Source of the DNA: JAAZMA01 sp036720245
Lineage (GTDB): Bacteria; Bacillota; Clostridia; Tissierellales; Tepidimicrobiaceae
Direction of reading: 5' to 3'
Length of the DNA stretch: 11,721 nt
Assembly (NCBI GenBank): GCA_036720245.1
Contig: DAIMNI010000065.1
Span: 1 to 11,721 of the forward strand
Below the pieces are notes generated by a model. It worked only from the letters and a program-made list of their open reading frames with translations, searched no databases and was not told the origin of the DNA. The first letter of the stretch is position 1; every line of letters starts with the position of its first letter. Of the stretch, positions 1 to 6,437 are shown piece by piece. Position numbers and translations under genes: made by a program.

Positions 1-83
1 ACAGATGAAAGAATAAAATAAATTAAAAAGTTATCCTGAAAATGTCTAAATAACCATCTTCTAATTTTATAGATTAATGGCAT
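1..83 (-). CDS. spoIIM: SpoIIM, stage II sporulation protein M (N-terminal part, cut by window edge)
   Basis: Only the first 27 codons plus two bases are inside the window. They begin MPLIYKIRRWLFRHFQDN and then turn hydrophobic (FLIYFILSS), which is the expected layout of SpoIIM: a short, strongly basic cytoplasmic tail leading into the first membrane helix. The ATG at 83 follows a very strong Shine-Dalgarno AGGAGGAGG (90-98) with a 6-base gap. In known systems SpoIIM is a mother-cell membrane protein that acts with SpoIID and SpoIIP in septal peptidoglycan remodelling during engulfment. Context agrees: in many Clostridia a Nudix gene and a DUF3866 gene precede spoIIM. A sigma-E-like promoter lies just upstream. 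The identification rests on a short N-terminus plus context, so it is good but not certain. Confidence 0.75.
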   Translation of the reverse strand, partial: MPLIYKIRRWLFRHFQDNFLIYFILSS

Positions 84-89
84 TTAAAT

Positions 90-98
90 CCTCCTCCT
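90..98 (-). promoter_or_regulatory. Ribosome binding site of spoIIM
   Basis: AGGAGGAGG on the minus strand, 6 bases before the ATG at 83. It fixes the start of a coding region that is otherwise too short to be seen as an open reading frame. Confidence 0.85.
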
Positions 99-120
99 AA
101 TTAAACAAGCTTTCTATAAA

Positions 121-149
121 ATAGTATGCTTTAGAGAAGGATTTTATCA
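121..149 (-). promoter_or_regulatory. Sigma-E-like promoter for spoIIM
   Basis: On the minus strand TGATAAA (149-143), 14 bases, then CATACTAT (128-121). The Bacillus subtilis sigma-E pattern is roughly (G/T)(A/C)ATA(T/A)(T/A), 14-15 bases, CATACA(A/C)T. The match is 6 of 7 at -35 and 7 of 8 at -10, with correct spacing. It would start transcription near 114, about 30 bases before the spoIIM ATG, leaving room for the RBS. spoIIM is sigma-E dependent in B. subtilis. The site lies in the 73-base gap after the Nudix stop codon, where no terminator is visible, so read-through from the upstream operon is also possible. Confidence 0.6.
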
Positions 150-156
150 CTTACAA

Positions 157-696
157 TTATTTTTGGTTAATATACCTTTCGCCATAATATATTCCAATTA
201 TAGTCTTACTATCTAATATATCTCCCTTTATAACCATATCCATCAAATTTTCTAAGCCTATCTTTTGAATTTCTATATATTCATCACCCTCTGGTTCTGC
301 CTCACCCTCTACTAATTCTGTTGCTAGGAATAGATACATTTTTTCATTTGAAAATCCGGGGGAAGTATAGAATTCAAATAAATACTCTACATTTCCAGCC
401 CTATATCCAGTTTCTTCATATAGCTCTCGTAAAGCAGTTTCCTTAGGTTCTTCATTAATTTCTATTTTTCCAGCAGGGATTTCTAATAGATTTTTCTCCA
501 CAGGTTTTCTAAACTGTTTCACTAATACCATATCTCCATCATCGGTTATGGCAACAATTCCTACAGAACCAGGATGTTCAACAATTTCTCTTTTTGAATA
601 TTTTTTATCGGGCAATTCTACAGTGTCTACTCTTAAATTAATCATCTTGCCCTCATAAATTTTTTCTGATTTCATGGTCTTTTCTTCATGATTCAT
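157..696 (-). CDS. nudF: Nudix hydrolase, NudF-like ADP-ribose pyrophosphatase
   Basis: A 179-residue protein that should hydrolyse ADP-ribose (and perhaps related nucleoside diphosphate sugars) to AMP and ribose 5-phosphate in the cytosol. The Nudix box is complete: G76, five residues, E82, seven residues, R90-E-L, Y, E94-E95, T, G97. Downstream, FYTSPGFSNEKMYLF (about 108-122) is typical of the ADP-ribose pyrophosphatase branch, as is the N-terminal strand region that ends near HPGSVGIVAI. Length is normal. The ATG at 696 shares one base with the TAA of the upstream DUF3866 gene (TAATG) and has GGAGG at 706-710, so the two are translationally coupled. An internal ATG at 675 has no comparable RBS. 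It is the last gene of the steA operon. Substrate preference is inferred from the family. Confidence 0.88.
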   Translation of the reverse strand: MNHEEKTMKSEKIYEGKMINLRVDTVELPDKKYSKREIVEHPGSVGIVAITDDGDMVLVKQFRKPVEKNLLEIPAGKIEINEEPKETALRELYEETGYRAGNVEYLFEFYTSPGFSNEKMYLFLATELVEGEAEPEGDEYIEIQKIGLENLMDMVIKGDILDSKTIIGIYYGERYINQK

Positions 697-1787
697 TACA
701 TTAATCCTCCCTTATTCAAAAACTCTATTGTATAATTCCCTACTGCACCTAAAGTTAAAAAGTATTCTTTATCCTCTTTATAGTTCCTACCCATAGTTGT
801 AATGTCCAACTCAAATTTTTCCATAGCCTTATTTATATTCTCACCAGATCTAAATATTATATTATGTTTCCTATTTAAATCCAATAAATCGATTTGTTTA
901 TTAATTAAATTTAATTTATCATCATCTAAAACAGGAAAAACTATGTCCCCAGGTGTTTTTGCAATTTCAGATAATACTGTCCTCGTATGATGGGAGATAC
1001 CATTATGCCTTTCTCTAGAGTCTCTAAAACTAATTCTTGGAGATAATATAGCTTTACCACCAAGTGTATTTATTGCATCTAAAATATAACCTTGTTCTAT
1101 GCCACTAAATCCATATTTGGTTCCCGTTCCCACTATTCCAGGTCCCATGGTTATAATACTTATATCCCCCTTTAATATCTCTTTTGCAGCAATTAATCCT
1201 GTATAAATATTAGTACATTCTAAATCTCCACCGAAGGCATGGCCTATGGTAATGGTGCTTTCAATTAAATTCTTAGATTTTAAATCCCTTACAGTATTGC
1301 TAAAATCTATGGGCAAAGAACCACCATCAGTCATTATATAATCTATTTTAATATCACTGTCTAAATACTTTAGCATGGCCACAATTGGTGCTAACATACT
1401 ATGTAGTGAGCCTAAAATAAATATATGCCCATTTAAAGATTTAAAATCTAAAAAAACCTCATGATAGGGACTACTTTCTTCCTCTGCTGCTAAACATCTA
1501 ATTTGCTGAGGAGTATAACGTAATTTCATAATATGCCCCTGTCCTTCTAGACTTTTATTTTCATTACTATAGTTAAATATAATAAAATGTACTCCTCCAG
1601 TACCTAGGGATAGTTCCACTGCCGTCGTATTTACAATGACAATATCCCCTATATTTGCTTTGCCAGTTAATTTATTATAATTAATTGCCTTTGAATTAAT
1701 TTCATTTATTTTTACATTTACATACGAAATGTTTTCATCTTCTTCATATATTTCAACAATTTCAGCCTTTTTATAACTTAACAGCAT
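696..1787 (-). CDS. DUF3866 family protein, function unknown
   Basis: A 363-residue soluble-looking protein of a conserved, uncharacterised family usually found beside a Nudix gene and spoIIM in Clostridia. No signal peptide or membrane helix is visible. Striking conserved-looking blocks are GTGGVHF (62-68), GHIMKLRYTPQQ (84-95), LGSLHS (125-130), TDGGSLP (153-159), GHAFGGDLE (182-190), a glycine-rich MGPGIVGTGTKYGFSG (214-229) and RHNGISHHT (260-268). The clustered His, Asp and Gly residues suggest an enzyme or metal/nucleotide-binding protein, but that is inference. The start is taken as ATG 1787, because AGGAG (1794-1798) sits 6 bases before it; the in-frame GTG at 1793 would abut the RBS. 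It begins 8 bases after the stop of the upstream transferase gene and overlaps the Nudix start by one base. Confidence 0.82.
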   Translation of the reverse strand: MLLSYKKAEIVEIYEEDENISYVNVKINEINSKAINYNKLTGKANIGDIVIVNTTAVELSLGTGGVHFIIFNYSNENKSLEGQGHIMKLRYTPQQIRCLAAEEESSPYHEVFLDFKSLNGHIFILGSLHSMLAPIVAMLKYLDSDIKIDYIMTDGGSLPIDFSNTVRDLKSKNLIESTITIGHAFGGDLECTNIYTGLIAAKEILKGDISIITMGPGIVGTGTKYGFSGIEQGYILDAINTLGGKAILSPRISFRDSRERHNGISHHTRTVLSEIAKTPGDIVFPVLDDDKLNLINKQIDLLDLNRKHNIIFRSGENINKAMEKFELDITTMGRNYKEDKEYFLTLGAVGNYTIEFLNKGGLM

Positions 1788-1795
1788 AATCACTC

Positions 1796-2611
1796 CTATC
1801 TTCCTAGCTTATCAATAAAATTTAATACTTTGTTTTTTTCAATAATTTTTGAAAAAGAGATCTTTTCAGCCATTATATGTATTAGTATTAATATAAATAA
1901 ATAAATAGATTTAGAAATAATATTATGGGTAAGGCCACAATATATGCCTAAAGTCATACCCAATATATTAGAACCAATATCTCCCATCATAGAAATTGCT
2001 TTCAAATCCATTGGTAAATATATAAATAATATACCATAAAATGAAAATAAAATAAAATTATACTCATTAAATTCATTTGAAAATAGCATTATTATAGAAA
2101 TCAAAATAAAAACTTTTATAGCCCTTCCAGGCCTTAAGTCAAAAAGATTAATTAAATTTGTAAAAAGTGCAATTAAAAATGTATTTATAATAATTTCTAA
2201 TAAATTAGCCGATATAATAATTGAAATAAACAAGGATATTAAAAAACCAGTCCCTGCCTTCATAGCCCCAGTAGTCAGTTTTCCTTTAAAAAATGATTTA
2301 ATATGACCTTTAAATCCCTTTACATTTTCATCTCCTATCAAATCATCTAATAATCCAATCATACCCATCAAAGTAATTGAAAATAAATAAAGAACTATAT
2401 ACTCTAAAAAATTATCTGTTAGAAATAAGACCACACTTAAACTAATAAATTGAATGAAGATAAATAATAGGCCCATAGATATTGGGATACTTTCATTTCT
2501 ATAATTTAATTTTGTAGTTTTAGCATTTATAAGCATATCTAATATCATAGGACTAGCTATATAGGATAAAATTAAGCTTGTTCCAAATACAATCAAATTT
2601 ATATAGTTCAT
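1796..2611 (-). CDS. MraY/WecA-like phosphoglycosyl transferase, divergent
   Basis: A polytopic membrane protein of about 271 residues with some eight to nine hydrophobic segments, shorter than typical MraY (about 320). The family transfers a sugar phosphate from a UDP-sugar to a polyprenyl phosphate carrier at the inner face of the membrane. Family landmarks in order, numbered from the longer GTG reading at 2620 (subtract 3 for the ATG used here): NYRNESIPISMG (39-50, equivalent to the N-terminal substrate loop), GLLDDLIGD (89-97, the Asp pair D92-D93), NLINLFDLRPG (155-165, replacing MraY's NxxNLxDGxDG) and MGDIGS (212-217, the DxGS motif). The C-terminal HHH/HxHH motif of MraY/WecA is absent; IHIMAEKIS (247-255) occupies its place. 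ATG 2611 is preferred because AGGTG (2618-2622) lies 6 bases upstream; the GTG at 2620 would use the RBS itself. The substrate is unknown. It follows the glycosyltransferase gene directly, suggesting a shared lipid-linked glycan pathway. Confidence 0.75.
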   Translation of the reverse strand: MNYINLIVFGTSLILSYIASPMILDMLINAKTTKLNYRNESIPISMGLLFIFIQFISLSVVLFLTDNFLEYIVLYLFSITLMGMIGLLDDLIGDENVKGFKGHIKSFFKGKLTTGAMKAGTGFLISLFISIIISANLLEIIINTFLIALFTNLINLFDLRPGRAIKVFILISIIMLFSNEFNEYNFILFSFYGILFIYLPMDLKAISMMGDIGSNILGMTLGIYCGLTHNIISKSIYLFILILIHIMAEKISFSKIIEKNKVLNFIDKLGR

Positions 2612-2616
2612 TTTCT

Positions 2617-3306
2617 TCACCTTCTAAAAAACATAATAATTAAAGTTTTTAATATATTTAAAAACTGTTTTCCTCTATGAATAAAGCCTTTTAAATTCCT
2701 TTCTGTATATCTATGACTCATTTTTACTGGCACTTCTTCAAATGTAAAATCTCCATTTAAGGCTTGAATGGTCATAGCTACCTCTATACCATATCTATTT
2801 GGAATATAGTCCATAATGTCCATTACTTCTTTTCTATATACCCTTTGGCCTGAAAGGGAGGTGTCGATTTCTTTTTTAGTATAAAAATAAACGCCTCTTT
2901 TAGCCAATCTTTTTACAAAGCCAAAGCCTCCTTTTCTATTTGTTATAGTCCTGGCTTCTGGAAACTTAGCTATGGTAAAATCTACTTTATTAGATACAAC
3001 AGGATAGATTAATTTTTCTATTTCAAAGGATGTCAAACCTAAGTCTCCATCTATAAAAGCAATATAATCATATTCATAATTTTTTATAGCCCTATTCATG
3101 GCATAGCCCTTGCCATAATTTTTATCTAAATTAATAGTATTTACATTTAAATTCTCTATTACCTCTTTAGTATTATCCTTGGAGCCATCATTTACTATTA
3201 CAATTTCATCTATTAAATCTATTTTTTTTAAACCGGATATAGTTTCCCCTATTTTGTCTCCCTCATTATATACAGGCACTACTGCCAATAATCTCCCATT
3301 TTTCAT
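2617..3306 (-). CDS. Family 2 glycosyltransferase, polyprenyl-phosphate type
   Basis: A 229-residue GT-A fold enzyme. AVVPVYNEGDKI (8-19) opens the nucleotide-binding fold, VNDGSKDNT (38-46) follows, FIDGDLG (84-90) carries the DxD metal-binding motif, and SGQRVYRKE (152-160) with GIEVA (173-177) is the acceptor/catalytic region typical of dolichol/undecaprenyl-phosphate sugar transferases. The C-terminus is basic and hydrophobic (GKQFLNILKTLIIMFFRR), suggesting peripheral membrane attachment without the two-helix anchor of some relatives. ATG 3306 begins one base after the steB TAG; AAGGAGA within the end of steB is the RBS. The next gene is a phosphoglycosyl transferase, so a lipid-linked saccharide is the likely product. 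Donor sugar and acceptor cannot be read from sequence. Confidence 0.85.
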   Translation of the reverse strand: MKNGRLLAVVPVYNEGDKIGETISGLKKIDLIDEIVIVNDGSKDNTKEVIENLNVNTINLDKNYGKGYAMNRAIKNYEYDYIAFIDGDLGLTSFEIEKLIYPVVSNKVDFTIAKFPEARTITNRKGGFGFVKRLAKRGVYFYTKKEIDTSLSGQRVYRKEVMDIMDYIPNRYGIEVAMTIQALNGDFTFEEVPVKMSHRYTERNLKGFIHRGKQFLNILKTLIIMFFRR

Positions 3307-3307
3307 C

Positions 3308-4204
3308 CTATCTCTCCTTAGAATATTCTGCTAAAGATAATTTTAGATTTGGTATAATATCCTCTGCTGTGGGTTTAATTCCATAATGGCCTGGTCTTCC
3401 TTCCATTGCTAAAACTAGCGAAACTTTCCCTATTGTCATATTAATATTATCCACGGTACTTATTTTATAATTTTTATAAGTATCAATATAGGAATAATTT
3501 GTATTGGACTTTTCAATACCAATTATTTCCACTTTCATATCTTTTGCAATATCAATTATAGTTTTATCTATTAGGGATAGCCTTCTAGGATTTTCTTTTA
3601 CACTTCCCCCAGCAATTACAATATAATCTACAGGCTCATCAATTAATCCTACTATATCTATAATACGATTTTCTTCTAATTTTCTAATTAAATCTGAGCT
3701 TTCTCCTTCTATTATAGCCTTACTTATTTCTAGAGATGCTTTTGTAATTAAATTAGAATTTTCTGTAGGGATATTTAATTCCTCATAAATTTTTAATAAG
3801 GCATTTTCATCCATGATATTTTCATTAATTGTTACTACACTATTTACTGTTGCCCCTGCAGTCTCTAGTATTTGACCTATACCAGAATACATATAATCAT
3901 CTATGGTTTCAATAACTCCTATTTTAACGCCTGATAATCTATCTTTAACTAGTTCCTCATAAGTTGAATCTATATAAGTTTTACAATTTTCATTTTCTAG
4001 TTTTGATTCTTTTAACTCTAGTTTTAAATTTTGATTTTCTCCTTTTAAATAATCAAACCTTTCCTCTAAATTTTGAGCTATATCGTCTCTTTGGTCTATT
4101 AAAAAAGATTGAGTATCTAAGGCAAATCCTATATATATTCCAATACCTAAAGCGACAAAAATGGCTACAATAGAAATTACATAAAATTTCATATTTGGTA
4201 TCAC
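3308..4204 (-). CDS. steB: SteB-like (MctB family) single-pass envelope protein
   Basis: A 298-residue protein with a short cytoplasmic N-terminus, one membrane helix (about 7-28), a charged coiled coil (about 38-80, rich in E, K, L) and an extracytoplasmic alpha/beta domain. The end carries EGRPGHYGIKPTAEDIIPNL (268-287), the recognisable tail of the MctB/SteB family. The family was named as a copper-transport outer-membrane protein in mycobacteria and as SteB, an envelope/division protein, in Corynebacterium. Since this organism shows no sign of an outer membrane, the SteB role is more plausible. The start is GTG 4204, supported by AAAGGAGG (4213-4220) with an 8-base gap; the ATG at 4192 is too far away. 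It follows steA, whose stop overlaps the steB RBS. The single helix and coiled coil suggest assembly with SteA or another membrane partner. Confidence 0.78.
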   Translation of the reverse strand: MIPNMKFYVISIVAIFVALGIGIYIGFALDTQSFLIDQRDDIAQNLEERFDYLKGENQNLKLELKESKLENENCKTYIDSTYEELVKDRLSGVKIGVIETIDDYMYSGIGQILETAGATVNSVVTINENIMDENALLKIYEELNIPTENSNLITKASLEISKAIIEGESSDLIRKLEENRIIDIVGLIDEPVDYIVIAGGSVKENPRRLSLIDKTIIDIAKDMKVEIIGIEKSNTNYSYIDTYKNYKISTVDNINMTIGKVSLVLAMEGRPGHYGIKPTAEDIIPNLKLSLAEYSKER

Positions 4205-4218
4205 AATTCTAACCTCCT

Positions 4219-5340
4219 TTAGAATCCTAGATTCATCTTAATTCTAATCCCAAATAAACGCATTATTTCCCTAAATAATGGATGCCTAAGGGTTATTACT
4301 CCTATTGGAATTAAAGCTGCAATGGCGATTCCAATTACATATTTTAATTTAAAACTACTATGGTATAATTTATTCACACCCTTTGCATCTACCAGCTTGT
4401 TCCCTACTTTTAATCTAACTAAAAAGGTGCTAGACATTCCAGGTCTACCCTTTTCTAAAAAATCTATCATATTAGTATGAGTCCCAACAGCAACTATCAA
4501 ATCTGCACCATTACCATAGGCTAGTAAAAATGCAATATCTTCACTGGTACCTGGAGCAGGAAATACTGTGGCTTCTAGACCTAGCTTTTTTACCCTTTCA
4601 AGTCCAGGTGCTCTGCCATCCGGATAGGCATGGACAATTATTTCTCCTGTTTCTCTTAAGCACTTATCAGAAATGCTGTCCATATCTCCAACTACCATAT
4701 GGGGTATATATCCAAAATCTAATAGTGCATCCCCACCCCCATCTACCCCGATTAATATAGGATGCATTTCGCTTATATAAGATCTTATGGCCTCCAAATC
4801 AGCCTTATAGTCCTTCCCTCTTATTACTACCAAAGCATGCTTATTTTTAAAACTTGTTTTAGTTTTGGGTATTGGTATTTTCCCTGTTACAAGCCCCTTT
4901 TCCTTTTTAGCATATTCTAAGGTGTTTTCTATAAAACTTTCCAATTCTATTTCTATATTTTCATAGCTAATTTGTAATAATTGTTTCACCCTGTTTTCAT
5001 CTAATAATTCACAATCCCCTATGTTTTCCCCCTTATGGACAATTGAATTATCTATTATTTCAATGGTTTCCCCTTCTTTGATCAAATTAAATATTTTAGA
5101 ATTTGCTGTTTCAAACATAGGAATATTTGCCTCTAAAAGTATAGATGGCCCCTGATTAGGGTATCTTCCACTAATAGTCTCATCAATATTAATAATACAT
5201 GAAACCTTTTTTTCAGCCAAGGATAAAGCAGCTACTTCATCTAAATCCTTATGGGCTATTAATGCTATATCTCCAGGTTTTAGTCTATTTACTAAATTCT
5301 TCGTCCTTTTGTCTTTTTTTAACGTCCCTTTAATATACAT
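4219..5340 (-). CDS. steA: SteA-like protein with thiamine pyrophosphokinase-like domain
   Basis: A 373-residue protein and first gene of the six-gene operon. The N-terminal half (1-160) is a conserved region including GDIALIAHKDLDEVAA (23-38). The middle resembles the nucleotide-binding part of thiamine pyrophosphokinases: IGVDGGGDALLDFGYIPH (197-214), VVGDMDS (216-222) and PAPGTSEDIAFLLAY (261-275). A single membrane helix (about 333-351) precedes a short basic tail, so the large domain is likely cytoplasmic. In Corynebacterium SteA works with SteB at the division site and affects sensitivity to cell-wall damage. It is unlikely to be a thiamine enzyme, given the extra N-terminal region, the membrane anchor and the pairing with steB. 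ATG 5340 has GGAGG 6 bases upstream (5347-5351). Confidence 0.8.
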   Translation of the reverse strand: MYIKGTLKKDKRTKNLVNRLKPGDIALIAHKDLDEVAALSLAEKKVSCIINIDETISGRYPNQGPSILLEANIPMFETANSKIFNLIKEGETIEIIDNSIVHKGENIGDCELLDENRVKQLLQISYENIEIELESFIENTLEYAKKEKGLVTGKIPIPKTKTSFKNKHALVVIRGKDYKADLEAIRSYISEMHPILIGVDGGGDALLDFGYIPHMVVGDMDSISDKCLRETGEIIVHAYPDGRAPGLERVKKLGLEATVFPAPGTSEDIAFLLAYGNGADLIVAVGTHTNMIDFLEKGRPGMSSTFLVRLKVGNKLVDAKGVNKLYHSSFKLKYVIGIAIAALIPIGVITLRHPLFREIMRLFGIRIKMNLGF

Positions 5341-5412
5341 ATATTTCCTCCAATTTATTCCGTTTATATATTATCTCCATAATTTAATAAATAATAACTA
5401 TCCATCTTTATT

Positions 5413-5421
5413 ATTATAGCA
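5413..5421 (-). promoter_or_regulatory. Extended -10 promoter of the steA operon
   Basis: TGCTATAAT on the minus strand is a perfect sigma-A -10 hexamer with the TGN extension. With 17-base spacing the -35 is TTATCT, weak, and falls within the downstream arm of the spo0A hairpin. Transcription would start near 5406, about 66 bases before the steA ATG. No other promoter is evident before the six-gene block. Confidence 0.55.
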
Positions 5422-5428
5422 TAAAATT

Positions 5429-5466
5429 AAGTAGTAGATAATTAATTGTTTAATTATCTACTACTT
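5429..5466 (-). terminator. Perfect 17-bp hairpin after spo0A (probable terminator)
   Basis: AAGTAGTAGATAATTAA and its exact complement are separated by a 4-base loop, starting 37 bases after the spo0A stop. On the minus strand the stem is followed by AATTTTA, an interrupted T tract. The stem is AT-rich (few G/C pairs), so its strength as a terminator is uncertain, but the perfect arms argue for selection. The steA promoter overlaps its distal arm. Confidence 0.65.
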
Positions 5467-5503
5467 ATATTTAATAATATGATTAACAAATAGTTAATTT
5501 ATC

Positions 5504-6325
5504 CTATTTAGCGCCTTCCTCCACCATTTCCATTTCTAATCTTAATTTATCTGCAATCATGGCAATAAATTCTGAATTAGTGGGTTTTCCCCTATTTGTA
5601 TTGACAGTATAGCCAAAAATATTATCTATAGTATCCATTTTTCCTCTTGCCCAAGCTACCTCAATTGCATGTCTAATAGCCCTTTCAACTCTGGAAGAGG
5701 TTGTCCCATATTTTTCTGCAATATTTGGATATAATTCCTTTGTAATGCCATTCAAAAGTTCAATATTTTCAACTACCATAATAATTGCTTCTCTTAAATA
5801 TTGATAACCTTTAATATGAGCTGGTACCCCTATTTCGTGCATAATATTTGTAACCTTGGCCTCTAAAGACTTAGATGTGCTAATATACTGATTACTATTT
5901 TCAGGGATATTAATATATTTTCTTTTACTATTAGGCTCATCTCCCCTATCAGAACCTGAGATCTGTTTTAATCTTTTAACAAAAACATTAAAATCGAAAG
6001 GTTTTACTACATAATAGTCTGCACCTAATTGAATTGCTTTTTGAGTGATTTGATCTTGTCCTACTGCTGATAAAACTACTACCCTAGGAAAGAATTCTAA
6101 ATCCATCCTATGTAGCTCCTCTAATACACCTAATCCATCTAAATGAGGCATTATAATATCCAATATTACTATATCTGGCATCTCCTTTGATATTTTATCC
6201 AAAGCTTCTAGACCATCTTTTGCAACTCCTATAACTTCAAACTCCTCTTCCATCGATAAAAATTTTTTTAAAATGTCGCAGAACTCCCTATTATCATCTG
6301 CAATTAATATTTTAGTTTTTCCCAA
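5504..6325 (-). CDS. spo0A: Spo0A, master response regulator of sporulation
   Basis: A 273-residue phosphorylation-activated transcription factor. The receiver domain (about 1-125) has the acidic pair D10-D11, phosphoacceptor D56 in ILDIIMPHLDG, the switch Ser86 (Thr in B. subtilis) and K108 in VVKPF. A variable linker (about 126-150) leads to the Spo0A-type effector domain, with IMHEIGVPAHIKGYQYLREAI split around 161-181, the recognition helix region SRVERAIRHAIEVAWARG (211-228) and the conserved KPTNSEFIAMIADKLRLE end. Length is normal. The start is TTG 6325, giving MGKTKILIADDN as in other Spo0A proteins; the upstream G run (6333-6338) is the RBS and no ATG/GTG alternative exists nearby. 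It is monocistronic: a terminator lies on each side. A sigma-H-like promoter with a Spo0A box precedes it, implying stationary-phase and self control. Confidence 0.97.
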   Translation of the reverse strand: MGKTKILIADDNREFCDILKKFLSMEEEFEVIGVAKDGLEALDKISKEMPDIVILDIIMPHLDGLGVLEELHRMDLEFFPRVVVLSAVGQDQITQKAIQLGADYYVVKPFDFNVFVKRLKQISGSDRGDEPNSKRKYINIPENSNQYISTSKSLEAKVTNIMHEIGVPAHIKGYQYLREAIIMVVENIELLNGITKELYPNIAEKYGTTSSRVERAIRHAIEVAWARGKMDTIDNIFGYTVNTNRGKPTNSEFIAMIADKLRLEMEMVEEGAK

Positions 6326-6332
6326 TTTAATT

Positions 6333-6338
6333 CCCCCC
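6333..6338 (-). promoter_or_regulatory. G-run ribosome binding site that sets the TTG start of spo0A
   Basis: GGGGGG lies 7 bases before TTG 6325. It pairs imperfectly with the anti-Shine-Dalgarno (AGGGGG instead of AGGAGG). Together with TTG, it predicts modest translation of the regulator. Confidence 0.65.
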
Positions 6339-6360
6339 TGTTTTTTATTTCTGTATATAT

Positions 6361-6389
6361 GTATTCGACAAACTTTCTTATTTACCTTC
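6361..6389 (-). promoter_or_regulatory. Sigma-H-like promoter of spo0A
   Basis: GAAGGTAAA (6389-6381), 11 bases, then GTCGAATAC (6369-6361). The B. subtilis sigma-H pattern is RNAGGAWWW, 11-12 bases, RNNGAATWW; each half matches 8 of 9. The start of transcription would fall near 6353, about 28 bases before the TTG start codon. spo0A is transcribed from a sigma-H promoter in B. subtilis. Confidence 0.6.
6364..6370 (-). promoter_or_regulatory. Spo0A box (TGTCGAA) overlapping the spo0A -10 region
   Basis: TGTCGAA is a perfect match to the 0A-box core TGNCGAA and is the only clear one in the intergenic regions of this window. It shares the GAA of the sigma-H -10, so Spo0A~P binding there would compete with polymerase; alternatively one of the two readings is a coincidence of overlapping motifs. 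Confidence 0.5.
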
Positions 6390-6437
6390 TATTTTTTAAA
6401 TATTATTTTATTTTTTGTTTTTAATTTATAATTATTT

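Noticed and set aside
802..990. Short plus-strand open frames here and at 3964-4173, 4530-4760, 7290-7550, 7696-7944, 8257-8484, 10702-10998 and 11405-11608
   Set aside because: All lie opposite confidently identified minus-strand genes or in AT-rich leader sequence, with low-complexity hydrophobic translations and no ribosome binding site supporting them.
4219..5340. Calling the gene a thiamine pyrophosphokinase
   Set aside because: The resemblance covers only the nucleotide-binding motifs; the extra N-terminal domain, the C-terminal membrane helix and the steB partner favour SteA.
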